NCBI GenBank assembly: GCA_944389615.1
Contig: CALXNA010000018.1
Coordinates: forward strand, 1-64,000
From: an uncultured Anaerobiospirillum sp.
GTDB lineage: Bacteria > Pseudomonadota > Gammaproteobacteria > Enterobacterales > Succinivibrionaceae
Length of the DNA stretch: 64,000 bases
Direction of reading: 5' to 3'
The notes beneath the pieces were generated by a model. It saw nothing but the letters and a program-made list of their open reading frames with translations. It had not been told where the DNA came from and did no database searches. The translations under genes were made by a program, and so were the position numbers. Shown here piece by piece: positions 43,444-52,188 of the stretch (the stretch's first letter is position 1; the number at the start of each line of letters is the position of its first letter).

Positions 43444-44409
43444 TTAACCTAACATCGAGAGGGCCAGCTGTGGACGGGCATTAGCCTGCATCAGCATCGA
43501 GGTGGCCGCCTGCTGGATGATGGATTGCTGCGACAGGTTAGCCGACTCTTCGGCGAAGTCGGCGTCGCGGATGCGTGAGCGGGCGTCAGCGGAGTTAGCC
43601 GAGACGTTGGACTGATTGCGGATCGAGGACTCCAAGCGGTTCTGGATGGCGCCTAAGTCGGCACGTTGCTCATCGACCACCGCAATCATCTTATCGATGT
43701 AATCAATGGAGTAGTTGGCGGCGCTTTGTGTGTTCAAGAAAAAGCCGTCGGCCCTTACGAACGTAGCATTAGAGTCAAAAGTAGCATTGGCAGCACCGAC
43801 TTCGAGCTCAGCAGCACTGGCTAAGGCTGAGAACATGAAGTTGTAAACTTGCATGCCGATGACATTGTCAGTGTTGGCGCCTACGTGTAGCGTCAGATTA
43901 CCGCCCTTGGTGCTGGTAAGTACGGCATCATCTGAAGCGCTGGCGTAGATGGAGGCCCCATTTGCGTTATAACCGGCATTGCCACTAAATCCGGCTAAAA
44001 TCGTCTTGCCGCCGAAGGTCGTTTGGGTCGCAATACGAGAGATCTCTGCTACCAGCGAGTCAGCCTCGTTTTGGATCGCATCGCGGTCGGTTGAGCCCAG
44101 CGTACCGTTGGCCGACTGGACGGCTAAGGTACGGATGCGCTGGAGCATGTTGGAGATTTCGTCGAGGCCGCCTTCAATGGTCTGAGCGAGCGCGATACCA
44201 TCATTGGCGTTGCGGTTGCCTTGGTTGAGGCCATTGATCTGGGAGGTCAGGCGGTCGGCGATCTGCAAGCCTGCGGCATCGTCCTTGGCGGAGTTGATGC
44301 GAAGGCCCGAGGAGAGGCGGGTGTAGGTGGTGTTCAGGCTGTTCTGAACATTGTTGAGGTAGCGCTGGCCGTTGAGCGAGCTGACGTTGGTGTTTACGTA
44401 TACTGCCAT
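43444..44409 (-). CDS. fliC: Flagellin (copy 1)
   Basis: A 321-residue flagellin, the filament subunit. The N-terminal D0/D1 region (AVYVNTNVSSLNGQRYL, RLSSGLRINSAKDDAAGLQI, QTIEGGLDEISNMLQRIRTL) and the C-terminal D1/D0 region (DEQRADLGAIQNRLESSI, DADFAEESANLSQQ, ending QLALSMLG) are complete. The central variable domain is short (about residues 150-235). ATG 44409 has GGGGA 8 bases upstream. No other flagellar gene is adjacent; a second flagellin lies at 60.5 kb, with different centre. Confidence 0.95.
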   Translation of the reverse strand: MAVYVNTNVSSLNGQRYLNNVQNSLNTTYTRLSSGLRINSAKDDAAGLQIADRLTSQINGLNQGNRNANDGIALAQTIEGGLDEISNMLQRIRTLAVQSANGTLGSTDRDAIQNEADSLVAEISRIATQTTFGGKTILAGFSGNAGYNANGASIYASASDDAVLTSTKGGNLTLHVGANTDNVIGMQVYNFMFSALASAAELEVGAANATFDSNATFVRADGFFLNTQSAANYSIDYIDKMIAVVDEQRADLGAIQNRLESSIRNQSNVSANSADARSRIRDADFAEESANLSQQSIIQQAATSMLMQANARPQLALSMLG

Positions 44410-44791
44410 AATCTTATCCCCACTGTGACGTTGCAAGGCAGTACTATCTGCAAAGGCATTCCTGAAGGCCTCCCTTCGCGCTGCTCGCAACTAAGGGTAA
44501 ACAAGGTGCACGCCGTGAGCGTGTCTGTTACCACTCCCAATGGGGTGGGGTGAATTCGGCAGGCTGAGCCACACCGATTGCGCGGAGATCCGCGTAAACA
44601 AGGCAAAATCGCGGTGCTTTGGTTGTGCGAAAAATGGTATAGTGATTGCAATCAATCACACCAACTTAGAGACTTTAATAGTATTTTAGCACGCGCTGGC
44701 GGGTTAGTCCAGCGCTTCGGAGACTGCGCCTTAGCAGGCCCAGCCTCCACCCCGCGGGTGATGAGACTGGGCTGGTGGTCGGGGTGCTCGG
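44410..44791. other. Intergenic region with flagellin leader and hairpin
   Basis: It holds the putative flagellin promoter (44636-44664), so the leader would be over 200 bases. GCCCAG...CTGGGC (44738-44772, inner CACCC/GGGTG) may end bioBA transcription. No sigma-28 consensus was recognised. Confidence 0.4.
44636..44664 (-). promoter_or_regulatory. Possible promoter of flagellin gene 1
   Basis: On the minus strand TTGGTG, a 17-base spacer and TATACC. The spacer contains GTGATTGATTGCAATCAC, which includes a perfect TGATTGCAATCA palindrome. TTGATTGCA also occurs before TATACT upstream of the second flagellin gene (about 61,535-61,565). Confidence 0.35.
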
Positions 44792-47599
44792 TTAGACCAC
44801 GCATGGGCGTGGGTTGAGGTCGGGCAGGTTGCCCGTAGTCAGGCGTAGGGCGATGGTGCTTAAGGCATCGGTGAGCCACTTGAGGGCGACCTCGTCCATG
44901 GTCAGAGCAGGCATGGTGTAGAGCAGGCGGCCCATCGGGCGCAGCCAGACGCGCTCTTGGTAGCACAGGTACTCAACCGTCTCGACCGGAAGCGGCTGCT
45001 CAAACTCGACCACGCCGATAGCGCCTAAGCTTCTGATGCTGGTGATCGGGTTCGGTAGTGCTTGGTCTTTTGCGATGGCTTGGTAGCGTTGCGCGAGCGC
45101 GCTCAGAGCCTGTCTTAGGCTGGCTGCTATGTTTTGGACGTTTGGCAGGACGTTATGGCGTTCAAGGTACCCCACCGCGGCGCTGGCGACAGCGCAGGCG
45201 AGCGGATTGGCCATAAAGGTCGGCCCGTGCATAAAGACCTGAGGGCCAAAGGCGCTGTGGCTAATGGCTTCAGCCACATTCTTCGTGCACAGCACCGCCG
45301 AGAGGGTCATATAGCCGCCGGTCAGGCCCTTGCCTAAGAGCATCAGGTCAGGGCTAATCCCTGCGTATTCTGAGGCCCAGAGCTTGCCGGTACGCCCAAA
45401 TCCTGTGGCAATCTCATCGACGATGAGCAGGATGTCGTGCTCATGGCACAGGCGGGCTACCTCTCGCAGCACCTCAGGGGCGTAGAAGTTCATGCCGCCT
45501 GCCCCTTGCACAATCGGCTCTAAGATCACGGCCGCGACTTGGCCTTCTAAGGCGTTGATCTTGGCTTTGAAGTCAGGAATCAGCTTGCCTGCTGCTCTCT
45601 CTTTGGCTTGCTCGTCTTGGGCTGGCTCTTCATGGGTGTTTAAGAGCTCGCTGCCGGGGAAAGGAGGTAGGTGGTCTTGGGCAAAGTAGCGCTGGTGCGC
45701 GCTGGCGTGGAAGAGTTGGTGCATGCCGTGAGGGTCGCTCACCGACATGGCATTCCATGTATCGCCATGATAGCCTTGGTTAAAGGTCAAAAAGCCGGTG
45801 CGTGCCGGGCGGCCGCGGGCTACTTGGTATTGCAGTGCCATCTTGAGGGCTACTTCGGTCGCAACTGACCCTGAATCCGCATAGAAGATATGATCCATGC
45901 CCGGGGCGAGCCTCAGCAGCTGCTGCCCGAGCTTGATCGCCGGTTCATGAGTAAACCCGGCAAACATGACATGCGCAAGCTGTTGGGCTTGGGCGCTGAG
46001 CGCCTCATTAAGCTCAGGGAGGTTGTAGCCTAAGTTGCAGCACCACCATGACGACATGCCGTCGATGAGGTCGGTGCCGTCGGCGAGCTTCAGGGTCACG
46101 CCTTGAGCCGAAGCGACTTTGAGCGCCGGGAGCGGCTCGCAGGCTGAGGTGTAAGGATGCCACAGATGCTGGCGGTCAAACGCCGGACACAGGCGCCCCT
46201 TGATGTGGTGCCAAGCCTCGGCCTCCGGGCTCAGCGTGCCCGCGGTAGCGGTGCTTTCAGCGCCTGCGCTATCTGGGGCTGTGACATCGGACTGCGCCGT
46301 ACTTGCTTGCCCCTCAACAGCTCTTACAGATGCTGTTGTCTGGACAGCATTAGGCGTAGTGGCGGCAGTGCTCTCGCCAGCTGCGGCCGTTTGGTTTGCC
46401 GTTGCTTTGTCAGCTGCGGATGGCGCTTCGGTAGTGGTGTGGTGCGGAATTAGGGCCGGGGCGGGCGGCACGGTGTAGCTTTGGGCAAAGAGGGCGCGGT
46501 CTTGGGCAATGGTGCTGCCGGTGGTGGTCAGAAGGTCGCCGGTGATGGCGGCGTTCATGGCCGCGGCGGTTGCGGCCGTGACCAGCTCCTTGGCTAAGAG
46601 GGCGCGGCCTCCGGCCCAGCGCAGGTAGGCGGTCGGGTTGATGAGGCGCATCAGGTAGATGGTGCGCCGCACCTCATCTGCGCTCAGGGGCGCTTGCTGC
46701 GCAAGCGGGGTACCCGGGATCGGGTGCAGGATGTTCACCGGGATCGACTTGATGTTAAGCTGCCGTAAGGTCAGCGCCAGCTCCAAGCGCTGTTCCATGC
46801 TCTCGCCCATATTAAAGAGGGCGCCCGAGCAGACTTCAAGGCCCACTGCGTGTGCGCTTTTGAGTACGGTCAGCTTGTCGCTAAAGCTATGGGTCGAGCA
46901 GACCTGCTCAAAATAGCTCTGGGCCGTCTCTAAGTTGCAGTGATAGCGCACCACCCCATGGGCCTTGAGGGCGGTCAGCTGCTCTTTGGTGACCAATCCT
47001 AAGGAGACGCAGAGCTTGATCGGGCAGCTTTCTTTGATGGTATCGATGATGGTTAGGAGCTGCGTAAACTCCTTGGAGCTCGGGGCGCGGCCGCTGGCGA
47101 CTAGGGAGTAATACTCCACGCCGTGGGCGTAGTAGTCTTGGGCCTCCTTGAGGCATTCAGCCGCAGGCTTGAGCTCATAGTTGCTCACGGCCGTTTGGTA
47201 GTGCTTGGACTGGGCGCACCACTTACAGTCTTCGCTGCACTTGCCCGACTTAACGTTGGTGATCGAGCACAGGCTCGCCTGCCGGGGCGCGCAGGAGACG
47301 CTCACTAGGCGCGCGGCGGCCTCAAGCTCACTTAAGTCGCCCTGCAAGAGCCAGTTTTTGAGCGCTGGATCTTTAAGCAAGAGCGGCAGGTCTTGGGGCT
47401 TGGCGGTGATAAGCGGCACGAGCAGCGTGCTGCCTGCGCCTAAGGCCGGTTCGTCGTGCGCAATGCGCTCGGTCAGCGCGTTAAAGCAGCGCTGCTGCGC
47501 TGGGCTTAAGGCACTTAAGTCTAAGCTTTGGCGGTCTTGGTCGGCACGCCATGCTGTATACAGATCTGCCGGTACATTGAAAGGAGCTTGAGGGTGCAC
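44792..47599 (-). CDS. bioBA: Fused biotin synthase / DAPA aminotransferase (BioB-BioA)
   Basis: A 935-residue bifunctional protein. Residues ~65-390 are BioB, the radical SAM enzyme that inserts sulfur into dethiobiotin: CSEDCKWCAQS (4Fe-4S ligands near 117), LCVSLGLV, YHCNLETAQSYF, VCSGALFNMGES, LRWAGGR. A Thr/Ala/Ser-rich linker (~395-465) joins BioA, the SAM-dependent aminotransferase making diaminopelargonate: HLWHPYTS near 478, DGMSSWWCCNLGYN, YADSGSVATEVALKM, GYHGDTWNAMSVSDP, LLIVDEIATGFGRTGKLWA, PLP lysine in LGKGLTGGYM. BioB and BioA are normally separate. The GTG at 47599 is chosen for GGGAGG four bases upstream; the longer frame to 47740 has no ribosome site. It is divergent from bioF. 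I see no frameshift between the halves. Confidence 0.9.
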   Translation of the reverse strand: MHPQAPFNVPADLYTAWRADQDRQSLDLSALSPAQQRCFNALTERIAHDEPALGAGSTLLVPLITAKPQDLPLLLKDPALKNWLLQGDLSELEAAARLVSVSCAPRQASLCSITNVKSGKCSEDCKWCAQSKHYQTAVSNYELKPAAECLKEAQDYYAHGVEYYSLVASGRAPSSKEFTQLLTIIDTIKESCPIKLCVSLGLVTKEQLTALKAHGVVRYHCNLETAQSYFEQVCSTHSFSDKLTVLKSAHAVGLEVCSGALFNMGESMEQRLELALTLRQLNIKSIPVNILHPIPGTPLAQQAPLSADEVRRTIYLMRLINPTAYLRWAGGRALLAKELVTAATAAAMNAAITGDLLTTTGSTIAQDRALFAQSYTVPPAPALIPHHTTTEAPSAADKATANQTAAAGESTAATTPNAVQTTASVRAVEGQASTAQSDVTAPDSAGAESTATAGTLSPEAEAWHHIKGRLCPAFDRQHLWHPYTSACEPLPALKVASAQGVTLKLADGTDLIDGMSSWWCCNLGYNLPELNEALSAQAQQLAHVMFAGFTHEPAIKLGQQLLRLAPGMDHIFYADSGSVATEVALKMALQYQVARGRPARTGFLTFNQGYHGDTWNAMSVSDPHGMHQLFHASAHQRYFAQDHLPPFPGSELLNTHEEPAQDEQAKERAAGKLIPDFKAKINALEGQVAAVILEPIVQGAGGMNFYAPEVLREVARLCHEHDILLIVDEIATGFGRTGKLWASEYAGISPDLMLLGKGLTGGYMTLSAVLCTKNVAEAISHSAFGPQVFMHGPTFMANPLACAVASAAVGYLERHNVLPNVQNIAASLRQALSALAQRYQAIAKDQALPNPITSIRSLGAIGVVEFEQPLPVETVEYLCYQERVWLRPMGRLLYTMPALTMDEVALKWLTDALSTIALRLTTGNLPDLNPRPCVV

Positions 47600-47760
47600 A
47601 GAGCCTCCCGTAGTCAGTGAGTAGGTTTGAGGCCGTATCTTAGCATGGGTGCTGTACCCCCTTGGCTCTTGGGCCATCGCGGGTGCGGGCCGACGCCTGA
47701 TCATTGGCAGGCGTGAGGCGGCGGGGCGGCGCCGACGCACGATGGAGCGCCGTTCTCAGC

Positions 47761-47766
47761 TATAAT
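47761..47766 (+). promoter_or_regulatory. -10 box of bioF
   Basis: A perfect TATAAT 34 bases before the bioF ATG. No good -35 and no recognisable BirA-type operator are seen in the bioBA-bioF gap. Confidence 0.45.
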
Positions 47767-47799
47767 GAGGCGCAGACGGCTTTGGTTTGTGGGGAGAGT

Positions 47800-49122
47800 A
47801 TGGAGCAGGCTTTGTATCAGCGTCTTGAGCAAGCACTGAGCGCACGTAAGAGCGCTGGTACTTGGCGCGAGTTACCACTGGTGTCCTTTAGTGATAATCG
47901 CATTGTGCTCGATGCCCAGTCCTATCTTGACCTCTCAAGTAACGACTACTTGGGTATTGCGCGTGACCCCAAGTACACCAAGACCTTCTTCAACACCATG
48001 CTCGATACCGAGCGCAGCGGCAGCGAGTTTGCCGGACACTTCCTTATGAGTGCTATCAGCGCCGGAGCCACCGGCTCGCGCCTTCTGACCGGCAACCACT
48101 CCTTTTACTTCTACATCGAAGAGCTGATCGCCTCTCTGTACAATCGCGTGCAGCCGACTGCGCCCACTGACGCGGCGGGCCAGGCGGACGCTTCGTCCGG
48201 GGCAGGCGCTGGGACTGCGGGTGGAGCTGCGGCGGAGCCGTGGGTGAGTTTGTATCTGAGCTCAGGCTTTGCCGCCAATGAGGGGATCTTGTCGACGCTC
48301 TTTGGCAAGCATGACTTGCTCTTGGTCGATAAGCTGGCCCATGCCTCGATCATCGATGGCATGTTGCATAGCCCCGCTAAGACACTGCGCTATCGCCATA
48401 ACGATATGGAGCATTTGGCCGCGCTGCTGCAGGCCCATGCCGCGTCCTATGAAAATGTGTGTATCGTGACCGAGTCGGTCTTCAGCATGGATGGCGATCA
48501 GGCGCAGCTTGAGGCGATTGTGGCGCTCAAGCGCCGCTACCCTAATGTCCTGCTCTATGTCGATGAGGCCCATAGCTTTGGCCTGTTTGGCGCGGGGGGC
48601 CTTGGTTTGTGCGAAGAGCTCGGTCTCTTGGCCGAGGTCGACTTTTTGATGTGCACCATGAGCAAGGCCTTGGGCTCGTATGGGGCCTTCTTGCTGTGTA
48701 AGCCCGTGGTTAAGGACTACCTCATCAACTTCATGCGCCCCTTCATCTACAGCACGGCGCTTCCGGCGATCAACATCTCCTTTTCGCTCTACATCTTGGG
48801 CCTCTTACACTCCAGTGCCTTGCAGGCCAAGCGCCTCTATCTGCGTAAGATCACCGCTTACTTGCACAGCAACCTGCGCGAGCTGGGGCTAACCCCCTCG
48901 CAGAGCCAGATTCAGCCCTTGATCACCGGTGATAACGATAAGGCGCTGCTTGCCTGCAGCACCTTCAAGCGCACGGGCATACTGGCGCTACCCATTCGCT
49001 ATCCGACCGTGCCGCAGGGGCAAGCGCGGCTGCGGCTGTCCTTGAGCTCGAGCCTCTTGATCGACGATATCGACCACATCACGCGGGTCATTGCCCATTG
49101 TCGGCAGTTGTTTGTGGAGTAG
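47800..49122 (+). CDS. bioF: 8-amino-7-oxononanoate synthase
   Basis: A 440-residue PLP enzyme that condenses pimeloyl-ACP with alanine. Motifs: YLDLSSNDYLGIA near residue 46, SAGATGSRLLTGNHSFYFYIEE, LLVDKLAHASIIDGM, VTESVFSMDGDQAQL, LYVDEAHSFGLFGAGG, PLP lysine in TMSKALGSYGAF. An Ala/Gly-rich insert (about residues 120-145) is unusual; typical length is ~385. ATG 47800 follows GGGGAGAG. First gene of bioF-bioG-bioG2-bioC. Confidence 0.93.
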   Translation: MEQALYQRLEQALSARKSAGTWRELPLVSFSDNRIVLDAQSYLDLSSNDYLGIARDPKYTKTFFNTMLDTERSGSEFAGHFLMSAISAGATGSRLLTGNHSFYFYIEELIASLYNRVQPTAPTDAAGQADASSGAGAGTAGGAAAEPWVSLYLSSGFAANEGILSTLFGKHDLLLVDKLAHASIIDGMLHSPAKTLRYRHNDMEHLAALLQAHAASYENVCIVTESVFSMDGDQAQLEAIVALKRRYPNVLLYVDEAHSFGLFGAGGLGLCEELGLLAEVDFLMCTMSKALGSYGAFLLCKPVVKDYLINFMRPFIYSTALPAINISFSLYILGLLHSSALQAKRLYLRKITAYLHSNLRELGLTPSQSQIQPLITGDNDKALLACSTFKRTGILALPIRYPTVPQGQARLRLSLSSSLLIDDIDHITRVIAHCRQLFVE

Positions 49123-49127
49123 GGGCG

Positions 49128-49952
49128 ATGTTAGTTGCTGTCACCGCGGGCACGAGCGCGCAGGCGCGGATCTTCGTATGCGGTTTTGCCCAAACCGCAG
49201 CGGCATGGGCTCAGGCTTTGGCTTCGGTGGTGCCGCCCCATTGTGACGACTCCCTCTTGGTGGCCGATGCTGCGGCGCTTGATTTGTCTTCTGATGAGCT
49301 GGTGGCGCAGCTTGCGCCTTATGAGCGCATTGAGATTGTGGCCCACAGCTTTGGGGTGCGCCGCGCGGCCTATTTGCTCAACCTGCTGCCGGAGGAGTGG
49401 TTTAACAGTAAGCGTATTGCTTGTAGCGCGCTTGCGGGCACTGTCTCGGCGGTCGGCGATGGTGTGGGGGTGCCTTCTGCTGCTTGGGCGCGCACGCTCG
49501 AGGGGATGAGCGTGGCGACGATGGAGCAGTTCTACTTGAATCTGTTCAATACTGCGGCACGCTACTTTAACCTGCGCGGGGCGCCGGTTACGGTGCGGCG
49601 GGCACGGCCGCATCAGCAGCCGCTGACGGCCGATGAGTTCTTAGCGCGGCTGCATGAGTGTAGCGCTGAGCTCTCCTATGGCGCGCTGGCCTGTACGGTG
49701 TGCTATCAGTCGTCCTTGAGCTATCTGTTTTCAGGGGATTTGACGCGGCTGCGCGGTGAGCTGGCGGCGGCGCAGCTGCCGCTCGGGCCCCTCGGCCGCA
49801 CGCGCTTTGATCGCTGCTTGGCGCGGGCCTATGGTTTTCGCTCTGATTTGATCTGCCCGGCGGCGGCGCTCGAGCGGGATTTGGGGACGGCGCAGGTGGT
49901 CGCCGGGCCGCATCTTGAGTTAACTCAGTTGGTGTCGTTGTTGGTTGAGTAG
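49128..49952 (+). CDS. bioG: BioG-like pimeloyl-ACP methyl ester esterase
   Basis: A 274-residue alpha/beta-hydrolase-like protein. The nucleophile elbow is YERIEIVAHSFGVRRAAY (Ser near residue 77), followed by LPEEWFNSKR, as in BioG (DUF452), which hydrolyses the methyl ester of pimeloyl-ACP and frees the acyl chain from BioC-initiated elongation. A C-terminal PHLELTQL His could complete the triad. It starts six bases after bioF and lies in the bioF-bioC operon, which supports the role. A tandem paralogue follows. Sequence identity to known BioG could not be tested. Confidence 0.78.
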   Translation: MLVAVTAGTSAQARIFVCGFAQTAAAWAQALASVVPPHCDDSLLVADAAALDLSSDELVAQLAPYERIEIVAHSFGVRRAAYLLNLLPEEWFNSKRIACSALAGTVSAVGDGVGVPSAAWARTLEGMSVATMEQFYLNLFNTAARYFNLRGAPVTVRRARPHQQPLTADEFLARLHECSAELSYGALACTVCYQSSLSYLFSGDLTRLRGELAAAQLPLGPLGRTRFDRCLARAYGFRSDLICPAAALERDLGTAQVVAGPHLELTQLVSLLVE

Positions 49953-49958
49953 TAAGTT

Positions 49959-51053
49959 ATGTATTTTGATATATTGTCCGGGGCGTGGAGCCAATTTCAG
50001 CCCGGGAACGAGACGACGCATGCTCAGCAGGCGCGCATCTTGTTGTGCGATTTTGGCTTGATGCCTTATGGCTGGGCCGATGGCATCAATGCTTGGGTGA
50101 AGCAGACGAAGAAGCAGCATAAGGGCAATCTCTTCCACGGTGATCTCCTCTTGCTGCAAGGCATCGGTGCTGATATCGTGCGCGTAGCACAAGGCCTGCC
50201 CTTTGCCTTCATCAAGTTCGATAGCAAGTCGTGGCGCTACGAGCAAAAGCTCATCGCTAATATGGCTCAGTACATCAAGCCGGGCAACTTGGATCTGCTG
50301 GAGCGCTACGAGCGCATTGAGATCATCGCCTGCGGTTTGAGTGTGGTCTATGCGGCCTTCCTGCTCAACCAATTCCCCGAGGAGTGGTTTCGCACGAAGA
50401 CCATTCGTGGCATCGCCTTAGGTGGTACGGTGTCAGGGGCTGATTACACCAACGGCATGAACTTTGAGCTGTGGCAGCATATGCTCGATCACTTAGGCGA
50501 AGGCCAGATGGAGCAGTACTACCTCAACCTCTTCAACAGCCCGGACTGCTACTACAACTTGCGCAACTCGCCGATTGATCTCGAGCAAAAGAGCCCGCGC
50601 ATGAACCAGTCGCCGCTGCCTAAGCTCACCGACTACAAAAAGCGCCTGCAAGAGTGCGCCTGCGCGCATCTGGGCGAGCAGTATGGCAAGATCGCCACGA
50701 CGATCTGCTATCAGTCGGCGCGGCCGCTCGTATTCCAAAAGCTCAAGGGCATCGCCCGCAGCTTCATGAACATGAGTTCGAAGATGTCGACGCCGGGCAT
50801 CATGCGCCTCAGTGCTGACCTGTGCTTTACGCCGATCATTCCGCTCGGCAACCTCGGGCGCACGCGCTTTGATCAATGCTTCAAGCTCCAGTACGCCTAT
50901 CTTAAGGATGTAATGTGGCCGGTGGCCAACATCAAGGCCGATGCTGGGCCTGAGACCGAGGTGCGCGAGCTCGATAGCCCGCACTTCAACTGCCAGCAGA
51001 TCATCGAGCTCTTGCTCAACCCAAATCATCCGGATTGGGACGCCCTGAGCTAA
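49959..51053 (+). CDS. BioG paralogue lacking the nucleophile serine
   Basis: A 364-residue protein clearly paralogous to the preceding BioG: YERIEIIACGLSVVYAAFLL, FPEEWFRTK, GGTVSG, MEQYYLNLFN, ICYQS, PLGNLGRTRFDQC and a C-terminal SPHFNCQQI. At the nucleophile position AHSFGV has become ACGLSV, so Ser is replaced by Gly. A ~65-residue N-terminal insert and a longer middle segment set it apart. It is co-transcribed (six bases after bioG). It could be a regulatory or structural partner of BioG, or use a different nucleophile; it is intact and lacks signs of decay. Confidence 0.75.
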   Translation: MYFDILSGAWSQFQPGNETTHAQQARILLCDFGLMPYGWADGINAWVKQTKKQHKGNLFHGDLLLLQGIGADIVRVAQGLPFAFIKFDSKSWRYEQKLIANMAQYIKPGNLDLLERYERIEIIACGLSVVYAAFLLNQFPEEWFRTKTIRGIALGGTVSGADYTNGMNFELWQHMLDHLGEGQMEQYYLNLFNSPDCYYNLRNSPIDLEQKSPRMNQSPLPKLTDYKKRLQECACAHLGEQYGKIATTICYQSARPLVFQKLKGIARSFMNMSSKMSTPGIMRLSADLCFTPIIPLGNLGRTRFDQCFKLQYAYLKDVMWPVANIKADAGPETEVRELDSPHFNCQQIIELLLNPNHPDWDALS

Positions 51054-51074
51054 TCACGGTGCGAGAGAGTAGGG

Positions 51075-51350
51075 ATGAAGTTGTTTAAGGTGCCGTCGGC
51101 GGCCCGCTGGCAGTCAAGTGATATTAAGGATCTTGCGGACTTGTTGGCGGAGCGCTTAGTGCTGCCGCGTGCTGAGGCTGAGACCGCCCGTGTCGCCCGG
51201 GAGGAGCGCCATTACTTAGATGCGCGGACACGGATGTACCGCGCGCTCCCGCTCCGGCCCTGGTGCGCAAGCGGCGCAAGACCAAACGGTGGCGGCGCTA
51301 CTATCCGCGCCTTTTCTTTTAGGGAGGAGAGCTATGGGCGCAGAGCGTGA
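51075..51350 (+). CDS. Small hypothetical protein between bioG paralogue and bioC
   Basis: A 91-residue frame starting MKLFKVPSAARWQSSDIKDL, 21 bases after the bioG paralogue and overlapping the bioC start by 17 bases. The first ~55 residues look protein-like (amphipathic helix LADLLAERLVLPRAEAETAR); the Arg/Gly-rich end does not. A purine-rich GAGAGAGTAGGG precedes the ATG. No family recognised; it may only be leader sequence of bioC. Confidence 0.3.
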   Translation: MKLFKVPSAARWQSSDIKDLADLLAERLVLPRAEAETARVAREERHYLDARTRMYRALPLRPWCASGARPNGGGATIRAFSFREESYGRRA

Positions 51351-52110
51351 GTTAGCCGTCATTGCGCGTAACTTCGAGCAAGCTGCCGCCACCTATGAAT
51401 CAGCGGCCTTGGTGCAAAACGCCATGGGCGCCGAGCTCTTAGCGGTCTTGGCACGTACCGGGCTTACGGTGACAGGACAGGCCTTGGAGCTGGGCTGTGG
51501 CCCGGGCAACTTCACCGAGCGCTTACTCGGCGCGCTGCCGTTGCAGCGGCTCACCTTAAATGACCTCAGCCCGCTCTTAGTCGAACGCGCGCAGGCGCGG
51601 GCCTCCGGCTGTGTCGTGGACAGCGTAGTGGGCGATTTGACCACGGCTCCGGTGGCAGCGCCCTTTCGGGACTATGACCTCATCATCAGCAATGCCACTT
51701 TTCAATGGTTTGCCGATTTAGACCGGGCGTTAGTGGCGCTTAGATTGCGGGCGCACCCGGAAGGGCTCTTGGTGTACTCGTCCTTTCTTGACGGCACGAT
51801 GCGCGAGCTCACAGAGCTCTTGGGCCGTGGGCTGAACTATCTCACAGAGGCTGCGGCGCGGGATATCTTGGCACGCCACTGCACGCTGCTGCACTTTTGT
51901 ACCAAGACCGTGGTGCAGCACTTTGACTCGAGCTTTCACCTGCTGCGCCACTTCAAGGCCACCGGCGTCAATAGCGTGAGCGCGACGCCGCTCTCGGCCG
52001 GGGAGCTGCGCCGCTTCATGCTGCGCTATGAGCAGCAATATAGCGATGCCTCAGGCGCCATTCCTCTGACGTGGCAGCCGTACTTTGTCGTGGCGCGCTG
52101 GCGCCCATAA
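51334..52110 (+). CDS. bioC: Malonyl-ACP O-methyltransferase
   Basis: A 258-residue SAM-dependent methyltransferase that methylates malonyl-ACP so that fatty acid synthesis can build the pimeloyl chain. It begins with a BioC-like NFEQAAATYESAALVQNAMG. The SAM motif is ALELGCGPGNFTERLL near residue 50. DLIISNATFQWFADLDRAL and a C-terminal TWQPYFVVARW follow. AGGGAGGAG lies just before ATG 51334. Last gene of the plus-strand bio operon; its product is the partner substrate route of BioG. Confidence 0.88.
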   Translation: MGAERELAVIARNFEQAAATYESAALVQNAMGAELLAVLARTGLTVTGQALELGCGPGNFTERLLGALPLQRLTLNDLSPLLVERAQARASGCVVDSVVGDLTTAPVAAPFRDYDLIISNATFQWFADLDRALVALRLRAHPEGLLVYSSFLDGTMRELTELLGRGLNYLTEAAARDILARHCTLLHFCTKTVVQHFDSSFHLLRHFKATGVNSVSATPLSAGELRRFMLRYEQQYSDASGAIPLTWQPYFVVARWRP

Positions 52111-52114
52111 CATT

Positions 52115-52142
52115 AAGGCCGATACCTGACGGCACCGGCCTT
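52115..52142. terminator. Hairpin between convergent bioC and ilvH
   Basis: AAGGCCG and CGGCCTT form a 7-bp stem just after bioC, with weak T-rich sequence after it. It could serve both genes. Confidence 0.5.
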
Positions 52143-52188
52143 GAGTTTCTTAGTTCAGAACTGGAGTTACTTTGTAGTGACTCTTTTG

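Noticed and set aside
47600..47799. BirA-type operator between bioBA and bioF
   Set aside because: I looked for the TTGTAAACC/GGTTTACAA-type dyad and found only a partial GTAGGTTTGAG; not enough to call.
49959..51053. Second BioG as a pseudogene
   Set aside because: The frame is intact over 364 codons, closely coupled to the gene before it, and conserved motifs outside the nucleophile remain.
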